A stretch of DNA of 64,000 bases from Ignavibacteriota bacterium (GTDB lineage Bacteria; Bacteroidota; Ignavibacteria; Ignavibacteriales; Melioribacteraceae), in contig PAAX01000018.1 in assembly GCA_002698995.1 (NCBI GenBank), positions 1-64,000 on the forward strand, in the 5' to 3' direction. The first letter of the stretch is position 1. Each line of letters starts with the position of its first letter. The translations under genes were made by a program, and so were the position numbers. The notes beneath the pieces were generated by a model, which made no database searches, was not told the origin of the DNA, and saw only the letters and a program-made list of their open reading frames with translations. Positions 50,387 through 58,513 of this stretch are shown here, piece after piece.

Positions 50387-51550
50387 ATGAATAATTTTAT
50401 TGTAATTGTTTTAGACGGCGTTGGTATTGGGGAATTGCCTGATGCTTCTCTTTATCGTGATGAAGGGAGCAATACTCTCGGAAATATTTCTAAGGTATTA
50501 AATGGTATTGATCTCCCCAACCTCGAAAAATTTGGCTTAGGTAATATCGATAAGATAATCGGAATAAATAAGGTAGATAATCCATTAGCATCTTTCGGTA
50601 AAATGTCTGAATTATCTAAAGGTAAAGATTCAACAACCGGACATTGGGAAATTGGTGGTTTAGAAGTCACTCAAGATTTTCCTTATTATCCAGATGGATT
50701 TCCGGAGGAAGTAATTACAAAATTTATGCAGCTAACCGGGGTTAAAGGAATACTTGGCAATAAAGCTGCATCCGGAACTGCTATTATTGAAGAATTAGGT
50801 GATGAACATGTGAAAACCGGATTCCCGATTATTTACACATCTGCCGATTCCGTATTTCAAATAGCAGCTCATGAAGATGTAATCCCTTTACCAAAACTAT
50901 ATGATATTTGTGAAGTCGCTAGAAATAAAGTTTTAATAAATGAACATGCCGTTGGAAGAATAATTGCCCGTCCTTTTATATCTGTTGACGGGAAATATCA
51001 GCGGACTACAAACAGAAAAGATTATTCATTGAATCCACCAGAGCCTACAATTCTGGACTACTTAAATGAGAATGGAATAAATACTGTTGCAGTTGGAAAA
51101 ATAAACGACCTTTTCAACTATCAAGGCATAAAATTTCAGTTAAAAACAAAATCTAATAATGCCGGTATTGAAGAGACCATTAAAGCAATTAAGTCATTTA
51201 ATGATTCATTTATATTTACCAATCTTGTTGATTTTGACGTTTATTATGGTCATCGAAACGATCCGGAAGGATTTTATACCGCACTAAAAGAATTTGATGA
51301 TCAACTTCCAAATATTATTGAAGCAATGGATTCTACTGATAAATTAGTTTTAACTGCTGATCATGGAAATGATCCGACAACTCCAAGTACAGATCATTCC
51401 AGAGAATATGTTCCGTTGATTTATTATTCTAAGGATAGAAAGGGAATTGATTTAGGAACAAGAAAAACATTTTCAGACGTTGCTCAAACTGTTGCCGAAT
51501 ACTTTAAAATTACTAATGCTCTAAAAGGAAAGAGTTTTCTTAATGCTTGA
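50387..51550 (+). CDS. deoB: Phosphopentomutase DeoB
   Basis: A 387-residue alkaline-phosphatase-superfamily mutase that interconverts (deoxy)ribose 1- and 5-phosphates in nucleoside salvage. Manganese ligands and the phospho-acceptor region are visible: VIVLDGVGIGELPDA (5-19), KDSTTGHWEIGG, and TADHGNDPTTPSTDHSREYV near the end. The downstream gene overlaps its end by 8 nt, and microcompartment shell genes follow two genes later. Confidence 0.96.
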   Translation: MNNFIVIVLDGVGIGELPDASLYRDEGSNTLGNISKVLNGIDLPNLEKFGLGNIDKIIGINKVDNPLASFGKMSELSKGKDSTTGHWEIGGLEVTQDFPYYPDGFPEEVITKFMQLTGVKGILGNKAASGTAIIEELGDEHVKTGFPIIYTSADSVFQIAAHEDVIPLPKLYDICEVARNKVLINEHAVGRIIARPFISVDGKYQRTTNRKDYSLNPPEPTILDYLNENGINTVAVGKINDLFNYQGIKFQLKTKSNNAGIEETIKAIKSFNDSFIFTNLVDFDVYYGHRNDPEGFYTALKEFDDQLPNIIEAMDSTDKLVLTADHGNDPTTPSTDHSREYVPLIYYSKDRKGIDLGTRKTFSDVAQTVAEYFKITNALKGKSFLNA

Positions 51551-51821
51551 TGAAGGTTTTGTTAAGATAACTGAATTAAAAGCTGAAATATCTGAAGAAG
51601 GAATTATCGGAGTTGATGTATCCAAGTTAAAAGAACTTTATAATGATGGATACAAGGAAGTAAAACTTATTGTTATGGGTAAGCCCGGCGACGCTTTAAT
51701 ACCAATGAATATTGATAATGCTAAGTTTGAAAAAATAAAAAGTATGCAGAATTTGCCGGATGCTGTTGTAATTGATTTTCTGAAGTCTAAAGGAAAAGCA
51801 TTAAAAGAAAATAAGAAATGA
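51543..51821 (+). CDS. Small unknown protein, possible partner of the PIN protein
   Basis: A 92-residue acidic/basic mixed protein (VKITELKAEISEEGIIGVDV..., then VKLIVMGKPGDALIPMNID) with a Lys-rich C-terminal helix (FLKSKGKALKENKK). No family is recognised. It overlaps deoB by 8 nt and the PIN gene by 4 nt (ATGA). The position and size are those of an antitoxin, but no RHH, AbrB or Phd fold is evident, so that role is inferred from context only. Confidence 0.6.
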   Translation: MLDEGFVKITELKAEISEEGIIGVDVSKLKELYNDGYKEVKLIVMGKPGDALIPMNIDNAKFEKIKSMQNLPDAVVIDFLKSKGKALKENKK

Positions 51822-52195
51822 AGAAAAAAGAATATTTAATTGATACTGATATTCTAATGGATCATTTATTTACAGATGATGAAACCAGCTTGCTTGAAAA
51901 ACTTATGATAAACGGATTGTGCTTTACTTCTGCTATCAATGCTTCTGAACTTTATTTTAATTCTGAACACGAGAATATCAAGTTGCAGATTGATAAAATG
52001 CTGAGAGCTCTTAAAGTATTGGGTATTCATTCGCGTTACAGCCTTGATATTTTCTCTTTTAATAACAGTACGGAAAATTTTAGGGATGCATTATTTTCTG
52101 TTGTGGCAAAAAAGAATAATTTAATAATTTGCACCACAAATAAAGAAAGATATTCTAAAACCGGAATTGAAGTATTAGATCCGAATGAAATATGA
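51818..52195 (+). CDS. PIN-domain protein embedded in the deoB-eutN run
   Basis: A 125-residue PIN-domain protein. Acidic residues suited to metal binding are Asp9/Asp11 in LIDTDILMDHL, Glu44 in NASELYF and Asp89 in FRDALFSV, then a strand IICTTNKERY. VapC toxins have this layout. Its start overlaps the upstream small gene by 4 nt, and eutN copy 1 begins 9 nt after its stop. It could be a toxin, or a ribonuclease recruited by the operon. Confidence 0.75.
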   Translation: MKKKEYLIDTDILMDHLFTDDETSLLEKLMINGLCFTSAINASELYFNSEHENIKLQIDKMLRALKVLGIHSRYSLDIFSFNNSTENFRDALFSVVAKKNNLIICTTNKERYSKTGIEVLDPNEI

Positions 52196-52203
52196 GGTGA
52201 AAC

Positions 52204-52500
52204 TTGACTTTAGGAAAAGTAATTGGAACTGTTTGGTCAACAAGAAAGGATGAAAATCTAGTCGGTTCAAAATTCTTGATTGTTCGTCAATTGAATTTAG
52301 ATTATTCATCAACAAAAAATTTTGTTGTTGCAGTTGATTCTGTTGGAGCCGGAGTTGGAGAAATTGTTTTAGTAGCTCAAGGGAGTTCTGCCAGACAAAC
52401 ATCCATAACAAAAAATAAACCGGTGGATGCAGTTATTATGGCAATTGTAGATAAACTTGATATTTCGGTTAAAGAAAATTTAGAATCTTTGGTTGAATAG
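52204..52500 (+). CDS. EutN/CcmL-family microcompartment vertex protein, copy 1
   Basis: A 98-residue BMC-P protein. The family core AVDSVGAGVGEIVLVAQGSS, then ARQT and KPVDAVIMAIVD, is very close to EutN. Five copies make the pentamer that caps the vertices of bacterial microcompartment shells. No hexameric BMC-H shell gene is in the window. TTG start with GAGGTGAAAC upstream. A second family member follows after 2 nt. Confidence 0.92.
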   Translation: MTLGKVIGTVWSTRKDENLVGSKFLIVRQLNLDYSSTKNFVVAVDSVGAGVGEIVLVAQGSSARQTSITKNKPVDAVIMAIVDKLDISVKENLESLVE

Positions 52501-52502
52501 CA

Positions 52503-52772
52503 TTGGAACTAGGTAAAGTTATAGGAACAATCTGGGCAACCAGAAAATATGAATCCGTTAAAGGATATAAAATGCAGTTTGTAATTCCCTTAAATGGAAA
52601 ACTTGAAAAAATTGGTGAACCTTTTGTAGCCCTTGATACTATTGGTGCCGGACCTGGTGAAATAGTTTATTATATAACGGCAAGTGAAGCAGTAATCCCT
52701 CTTGATGTTGATATGGCTCCTGTTGATGCTTCTATAGTGGGAATCGTTGATTCAATATATGTTGAGGATTAA
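52503..52772 (+). CDS. EutN/CcmL-family microcompartment vertex protein, copy 2
   Basis: An 89-residue BMC-P protein, MELGKVIGTIWATRKYESVK, with ALDTIGAGPGEIVYYITASE and APVDASIVGIVDSIYV. It differs clearly from copy 1, so it is a diverged paralogue and not a recent duplicate. TTG start. The sigma factor gene starts 13 nt after its stop. Confidence 0.9.
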   Translation: MELGKVIGTIWATRKYESVKGYKMQFVIPLNGKLEKIGEPFVALDTIGAGPGEIVYYITASEAVIPLDVDMAPVDASIVGIVDSIYVED

Positions 52773-52785
52773 TTCGGGAGTTTAA

Positions 52786-53640
52786 TTGAAGATTACAAAA
52801 CAATTTACGAATCGTGAAAGTCAGTCATTGGACAGATATCTGCAGGAGATAGGAAAAGTAGATTTATTGACTGCCGATGAAGAAGTTGATCTTGCAAGAA
52901 AAATTAAAAAGGGAGATCAGCTTGCTTTAGAAAAATTAGTTAAATGTAATCTTAGATTTGTTGTTAGTGTTGCAAAGCAGTATCAAAATCAAGGATTATC
53001 TTTAGGGGATTTAATTAATGAAGGAAATCTTGGATTAATTAAAGCCGCAAATAGATTTGATGAAACAAGAGGATTTAAATTTATCTCGTATGCTGTTTGG
53101 TGGATTAGACAATCAATTTTACAGGCTTTAGCAGAACAATCGAGAATAGTTAGACTTCCACTTAATAGAGTTGGGGCTTTAAACAAAATTGGTAAAGCAT
53201 ACTCAAATTTAGAACAAGAGTTTGAAAGAGAACCAAGTGCCGCTGAATTAGCATCAGAATTAGATATGGAAATAGAAGAAGTATCGGATGCACTAAAAAT
53301 TGGTGGTAGACATGTTTCAGTCGATGCCCCTTTCCAATCAGGAGAAGAGAATAGACTGCTTGATATTCTTGAAGATTCTGAAGAACCTTCACCCGATTTC
53401 ACATTAATGAGTGATTCGTTAAAGAGAGAAATTAAAAGGGCACTTTCCTCTTTATCCGAAAGAGAAGCGGAAGTTGTTAAGCTTTATTACGGGTTTGAAA
53501 AAGATAACGCACTTACTCTTGAAGAAATAGGTGAGATGTTTCATTTAACAAGAGAGAGAGTTAGACAAATAAAAGAAAAAGCGATTAGGAGATTAAGACA
53601 TACTTCAAGAAGTAAAAATCTAAGATCATACTTAGGTTAA
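52786..53640 (+). CDS. rpoD: Primary RNA polymerase sigma factor (RpoD/SigA type)
   Basis: A 284-residue sigma-70. Region 1.2 is [13 protein letters not shown]-like ([16 protein letters not shown]), region 2 includes [20 protein letters not shown] and [16 protein letters not shown], and region 4 ends in [20 protein letters not shown]. Region 1.1 is absent, as in Bacteroidota primary sigma factors of about 287 residues. TTG start preceded by GGGAG. It is probably co-transcribed with the EutN genes. Confidence 0.95.
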   Translation: MKITKQFTNRESQSLDRYLQEIGKVDLLTADEEVDLARKIKKGDQLALEKLVKCNLRFVVSVAKQYQNQGLSLGDLINEGNLGLIKAANRFDETRGFKFISYAVWWIRQSILQALAEQSRIVRLPLNRVGALNKIGKAYSNLEQEFEREPSAAELASELDMEIEEVSDALKIGGRHVSVDAPFQSGEENRLLDILEDSEEPSPDFTLMSDSLKREIKRALSSLSEREAEVVKLYYGFEKDNALTLEEIGEMFHLTRERVRQIKEKAIRRLRHTSRSKNLRSYLG

Positions 53641-53645
53641 TATTT

Positions 53646-54293
53646 ATGAAGAAAGTTATTCTTCTTAATATAATTGTTATTCTTCTTATACTTTTTAATA
53701 CAGCTTGTTCATCTACATCAAGTTCAGTTAGATACGGCAGTCAGACTGAAAAAAAAGAAGATATTGATAATTCTGTTAGATTTACTTCAAAAGAGAATAA
53801 TGCAGAACCGAAGGAAGAAGTATCTGAAGAGTTTGATGAAATCCCTCCAAAAATAAATCCCGAACTAAAAAACAGATTAAAAAACGATATTGAACAGTAT
53901 TCCAATTTTACTCCGGAAGTAACTGAAAGAGAACAAATCCTTTTTGAAATCATAAAGTATATTGATACACCTTATAAATATGGCGGAAATGACCATAAAG
54001 GAATTGATTGTTCTGCATTTACTCAAAATGTTTTTTCAAAGTCTACTGAAGTTGTATTACCTAGAAGTGCAAGTCAGCAGTTTCAACTTGGCGATAAAAT
54101 AAATAAAACTGAACTGCAGTTTGGCGATCTAGTTTTTTTTAATACTACAAAAAGATCATTCCCCGGACATGTTGGAATTTATGTAGGTGAAAATCTCTTT
54201 GCTCATGCCAGTTTTACTTTGGGTGTAACAATCTCAAGTTTATCAGAAGAATACTATTCAAGAAGATTTGTCGGTGCAAGAAGAATTAAATAA
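53646..54293 (+). CDS. NlpC/P60-family cell-wall hydrolase lipoprotein
   Basis: A 215-residue protein with a lipoprotein signal peptide (lipobox LFNTAC, Cys21), a polar linker, and a C-terminal NlpC/P60 domain. The catalytic residues are Cys122 in GIDCSAF, His175 in GHVGIYVG and His187 in FAHAS. It should cleave peptidoglycan peptide cross-links at the membrane surface. It lies 5 nt after rpoD. Confidence 0.92.
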   Translation: MKKVILLNIIVILLILFNTACSSTSSSVRYGSQTEKKEDIDNSVRFTSKENNAEPKEEVSEEFDEIPPKINPELKNRLKNDIEQYSNFTPEVTEREQILFEIIKYIDTPYKYGGNDHKGIDCSAFTQNVFSKSTEVVLPRSASQQFQLGDKINKTELQFGDLVFFNTTKRSFPGHVGIYVGENLFAHASFTLGVTISSLSEEYYSRRFVGARRIK

Positions 54294-54327
54294 TTTCTAT
54301 TATCTTCTCTGCAACGCATATCTAAAA

Positions 54328-54356
54328 TTGAATTTGAAAAGCTATTCCCCTAATTT
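54328..54356 (+). promoter_or_regulatory. Candidate promoter of fumC
   Basis: TTGAAT (54328-54333), a 17-nt spacer and TAATTT (54351-54356). It lies 29 nt before the fumC ATG, with GAGGTG as ribosome binding site between. Confidence 0.5.
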
Positions 54357-54385
54357 TCTACTAACGAAAAATTTTGAGGTGATTT

Positions 54386-55774
54386 ATGAATTACAGAATT
54401 GAATCTGATACTATGGGTAAAATTGAAGTTCCGGCAGATAAGTATTACGGTGCACAGACTGCTAGATCATTAATGAACTTTAAAATTGGCGGCGACACAT
54501 TTCCAAGAGAAATGATTAGAGCATTAGGAATTTTAAAGAAAGCTGCTGCTTTGGCTAATAAGGATTTAGGAATTTTATCAAATGAAAAAGCTGATTTAAT
54601 TGTGAAAGCAGCCGATGAAGTTATTGAAGGAAAGCTTGATGATCATTTTCCGTTAGTTGTTTGGCAGACCGGAAGCGGTACTCAAACTAACATGAACACT
54701 AATGAAGTAATATCCAACCGCGCTATTGAAATTGCCGGAGGAGAAATAGGAAGTAAAAATCCTATACATCCTAATGATGATGTTAACAAAGCTCAATCTT
54801 CTAATGATACTTTTCCCACTGCCATGCATATTGCAGCAGTTGAAGAAATTCATAGAAGATTAATTCCGATGGTAACAAAGTTAAAAGATGCATTGAATGA
54901 AAAAGCTGAAGAATTTAAGGATGTAATTAAAATAGGTAGAACACATTTAATGGATGCTGTACCTTTAACGTTGGGACAAGAGTTCTCCGGTTATGTGCAG
55001 CAGCTTGAAAACGGATTGAAAAGAATTAACAATGCTTTACCAAGCTTGTATGAATTGGCTCTTGGTGGAACAGCAGTTGGTACCGGATTAAATACTCACA
55101 AAGATTTTGCTGTTCTATCTGCAAATAAAATAGCAGAGTTAACAGGAAAGGATTTTGTTACAGCTCCAAATAAATTTGAAGCATTAGCTGCCCATGATGC
55201 ATTAGTAGAATTCAGCGGAGTATTGAAGACTTTAGCAGCTTCATTAATGAAGATTGCAAATGATGTTAGATGGCTGGGCAGCGGACCAAGATGTGGTATT
55301 GGCGAAATTAATCTCCCTGCAAATGAACCCGGTAGCTCAATCATGCCTGGTAAAGTAAATCCTACACAATCAGAAGCAATGACAATGGTTTGTGCTCAAG
55401 TTATGGGAAATGATGCTGCAGTTGGTTTTGCCGGATCAATGGGTAATTTCGAATTAAATGTTTTCAAACCGGTAATTATTTATAATGTACTGCAGTCAAT
55501 TAGGTTAATCTCTGATGCTTGTGAAAGCTTTACCGATCACTGCGTTGCTGGTATTGAAGCTAATAACGATAATATTTCTAAACATCTAAAAAATTCTTTA
55601 ATGTTGGTTACTGCTCTTAATCCTCATATTGGTTATGACAATGCAGCAAAAGTTGCTAAGAAAGCTTTTAATGATAATACAACATTAGAGGAAGCAGCAG
55701 TTGAACTCGGATTATTGACTTCTGAAAAATTTAAGGAAGTTGTTAGACCGGAAAACATGATTGGACCTAAATAA
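54386..55774 (+). CDS. fumC: Fumarate hydratase, class II
   Basis: A 462-residue tetrameric lyase that converts fumarate and malate in the TCA cycle, oxygen-stable and without iron-sulfur clusters. The signature [17 protein letters not shown] is seen, plus [15 protein letters not shown] and [12 protein letters not shown]. It stands alone with its own promoter. Confidence 0.97.
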   Translation: MNYRIESDTMGKIEVPADKYYGAQTARSLMNFKIGGDTFPREMIRALGILKKAAALANKDLGILSNEKADLIVKAADEVIEGKLDDHFPLVVWQTGSGTQTNMNTNEVISNRAIEIAGGEIGSKNPIHPNDDVNKAQSSNDTFPTAMHIAAVEEIHRRLIPMVTKLKDALNEKAEEFKDVIKIGRTHLMDAVPLTLGQEFSGYVQQLENGLKRINNALPSLYELALGGTAVGTGLNTHKDFAVLSANKIAELTGKDFVTAPNKFEALAAHDALVEFSGVLKTLAASLMKIANDVRWLGSGPRCGIGEINLPANEPGSSIMPGKVNPTQSEAMTMVCAQVMGNDAAVGFAGSMGNFELNVFKPVIIYNVLQSIRLISDACESFTDHCVAGIEANNDNISKHLKNSLMLVTALNPHIGYDNAAKVAKKAFNDNTTLEEAAVELGLLTSEKFKEVVRPENMIGPK

Positions 55775-55957
55775 ATTTCTCTTTGAGAAATAATATTTCA
55801 TAAATATTGTAGGTTGACATGAGTAAAACGGTATTTACTTAATATTACCATTTTTTATGGAAGCTAATCCAAATAAATGTTTTTGTTGTGCTTATGGAAA
55901 TCAAATAATCCATTTTGCTATGAGACTTATTCTAAGATATAGAAAGAAAAAACTTTT

Positions 55958-56287
55958 ATGCTGGAAAAAATCCTGAATATTTATCTGATAATTAACAATG
56001 GTTTTGTTACTGAGTTTAAAGCAAAATCATATGAACGTGACGGCGATGACGAGACTAAGATCGAATTTCTTAAAGCCAGAGCAAAAATAGATTTTGAAAC
56101 TTCCGAAAGTTTTGAAGCACCAATATCCAAAGATGGTGAATTTATGAGCTATAGGAAATTTTCGAAGCTTGAAAGAAGAGGAATGCAGTATAAATTATTT
56201 GAAGAGATATTTTCTCATTATGATGTTCCTGAAAATCCTTTGATTTGTGTTACACCGATTGAGGATGGAAATATTTTAGCTAATTAA
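55958..56287 (+). CDS. Hypothetical protein
   Basis: A 109-residue protein not recognised. It begins with a hydrophobic strand (LEKILNIYLIINNGFVTEF) and is charged afterwards (SYERDGDDETKIEFLKARAKID). There is no signal peptide and no Cys motif. The gene starts with ATG 55958 behind AGAAAG and lies 29 nt before transketolase. A TTGACA at 55814-55819 could be part of its promoter, but no good -10 partner is present. Confidence 0.55.
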   Translation: MLEKILNIYLIINNGFVTEFKAKSYERDGDDETKIEFLKARAKIDFETSESFEAPISKDGEFMSYRKFSKLERRGMQYKLFEEIFSHYDVPENPLICVTPIEDGNILAN

Positions 56288-56316
56288 TCCCGAAGTAAAC
56301 TTAAGGAAATTATTAA

Positions 56317-58311
56317 ATGACTTTTACTGAAAAATGTATTAATACAATTAGATTTTTAAGCATTGATGGTGTACAAAAAGCAAACTCCGGACATCCCGGA
56401 ATGCCGATGGGATGCGCCCCGATTACTTATCTTCTCTACTCAAAAATTATGAAGCATAATCCCAAAAATCCAAGTTGGTTTAATAGAGATCGATTTGTTC
56501 TCTCTGCCGGTCATGGTAGCATGCTTTTATATTCTTCTCTTCATTTAAGCGGATATGAAATCACTCTTGATGATTTGAAAAATTTTCGTCAACTAAATTC
56601 AATTACACCCGGACATCCAGAACGTGGAATGACTCCCGGAGTTGAAACCACTACAGGTCCATTGGGACAAGGTTTTGCTAATTCGGTTGGAATGGCTCTG
56701 GCTTCAAAACATCTTGCAGCTAAATTCAATAAAGATGATCTCAAGTTAATTGATAATTATATTTATGTTATTGCAAGTGACGGTGATATGATGGAAGGAG
56801 TTTCTCATGAAACTGCTTCAATTGCCGGACATCTTAAACTTGATAACTTAATTGTTTTTTATGATAACAATAACATTACTATTGACGGAAGCTTAGATCT
56901 TGCAATGTCGGAAAATGTAGGTCAAAGATTTGAAGCTTACGGATGGCATGTTCAGCACGTAAAAGATGTTAATAATATTGAAGAACTAGAAAAAGCAGTT
57001 ATTGAAGCTAAAAAAGTTACGGATAAACCTTCAATAATTATAACTGATACTCACATTGGTTTCGGAAGTCCAAATAAACAGGATACTGCATCTGCGCATG
57101 GTTCTCCATTAGGTGAAGAAGAAATCAAATTGACTAAGAAGAATCTTGGTTGGGAATATGATGAAACATTTGTTATTCCGGACGATGTTAAAGATTACTT
57201 TTTACAATCAATTGAAAAAGGAAAACTTGAAGAAAAGAAATGGAATGAATTACTTTCTGCTTATCAAGAAAAATATCCTGAAGAATACAAATTGTTTGTA
57301 TCTGCAATTAATGGTCAAATTGGTGATGAATGGAAGAAGGCTTTACCTTCATTTAATGCCGGTGAAAAAATTGCTACAAGAAGCGCTTCCGGAAAAGTTA
57401 TAAATGCTATAGCAGACAAAATTCCTCAGTTAATTGGCGGATCAGCAGATCTTGCTCCTTCAAATAATACTGAAATAAAAAATGGCGGAATATTCTCATC
57501 GACTAATTATTCCGGAAGAAATCTTCACTTTGGAATAAGAGAACATGCAATGGGAAGCATGCTAAATGGAATGATTCTTTACGGCGGAGTTATTCCTTAC
57601 GGCGGTACATTTTTAATGTTCTCAGATTATCTTAGACCTGTTTTAAGATTAGCCGGGCTGTCTCATATAAATCCAATATTTATTTTTACGCATGATAGTA
57701 TTGGTCTTGGTGAAGATGGTCCTACTCATCAGCCGGTAGAGCACTTTGCTGCACTTCGCTCAATTCCAAAGCTAAATGTAATTCGTCCTGCTGATGCGAA
57801 TGAAACATCTTATGCTTGGCAGATGGCTCTTGAATCAAAGAATAAACCTTCGGCTATACTTCTTACCAGACAAAATCTTAAAGTAATTGATAGAGAAAAA
57901 TATGCATCTGCAGAGAATACTCTAAAAGGTGGTTATAGACTTAATGAATCGTTAGAGAATCCCGATTTAATAATAATTGCAACCGGTTCGGAAGTTAATC
58001 TTGCTTTAGAAGTTGCAGAAGATTTGGCAACAAAAAGTATAAATGCTTCAGTTGTAAGCATGCCTTCGTGTGAAGTATTTAATGAACAAAGTGAAGATTA
58101 TAAAGAATCTGTTCTACCAAAATCAGTAGCTAAAAGAGTTTCGATTGAAGCAGGTGTAAGTTTTGGATGGCATAAGTATATCGGTAAAGATGGACTGGCT
58201 GTAAGTATTGAAGAATTTGGAAAATCCGCTCCGGCAGATGAATTATTTAAGGATTTTGGTTTTGATAAAGATTCGATTGTAGAAAAAATAAAATCCCATT
58301 TTAATATTTAA
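56317..58311 (+). CDS. tkt: Transketolase
   Basis: A 664-residue thiamine-diphosphate enzyme of the pentose phosphate pathway. The N-terminal domain has SGHPGMPMGCAPITYLLYS, and the ThDP motif is SDGDMMEGVSHE..NNNITIDG. The C-terminal domain has HDSIGLGEDGPTHQPVEHFA. A clear terminator follows. Confidence 0.97.
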   Translation: MTFTEKCINTIRFLSIDGVQKANSGHPGMPMGCAPITYLLYSKIMKHNPKNPSWFNRDRFVLSAGHGSMLLYSSLHLSGYEITLDDLKNFRQLNSITPGHPERGMTPGVETTTGPLGQGFANSVGMALASKHLAAKFNKDDLKLIDNYIYVIASDGDMMEGVSHETASIAGHLKLDNLIVFYDNNNITIDGSLDLAMSENVGQRFEAYGWHVQHVKDVNNIEELEKAVIEAKKVTDKPSIIITDTHIGFGSPNKQDTASAHGSPLGEEEIKLTKKNLGWEYDETFVIPDDVKDYFLQSIEKGKLEEKKWNELLSAYQEKYPEEYKLFVSAINGQIGDEWKKALPSFNAGEKIATRSASGKVINAIADKIPQLIGGSADLAPSNNTEIKNGGIFSSTNYSGRNLHFGIREHAMGSMLNGMILYGGVIPYGGTFLMFSDYLRPVLRLAGLSHINPIFIFTHDSIGLGEDGPTHQPVEHFAALRSIPKLNVIRPADANETSYAWQMALESKNKPSAILLTRQNLKVIDREKYASAENTLKGGYRLNESLENPDLIIIATGSEVNLALEVAEDLATKSINASVVSMPSCEVFNEQSEDYKESVLPKSVAKRVSIEAGVSFGWHKYIGKDGLAVSIEEFGKSAPADELFKDFGFDKDSIVEKIKSHFNI

Positions 58312-58330
58312 TTCTTTCATTAATATCAAG

Positions 58331-58354
58331 AAGCCTCAAGTCTGAGGCTTTTTG
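58331..58354 (+). terminator. Terminator of transketolase
   Basis: AAGCCTCA (58331-58338) pairs perfectly with TGAGGCTT (58343-58350) around AGTC, followed by TTTGATTT, 19 nt after the stop codon. Confidence 0.85.
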
Positions 58355-58513
58355 ATTTCTATTCGAATTTCTCACCTTTAGAAAAACAGTTTTATAATTC
58401 ACTGAAGTAATCAAACTGTAAGTTGCTGTTAAATTCATAAGAATAAATCTAATCTTTCTTTAATTATTCATAATTTTGAGCTAAGTAAATTTGCTTAATA
58501 AATAGGAGTAAAG

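Noticed and set aside
58355-58513. Riboswitch before the formiminotransferase gene
   Set aside because: The leader is long, but no conserved riboswitch core could be recognised.
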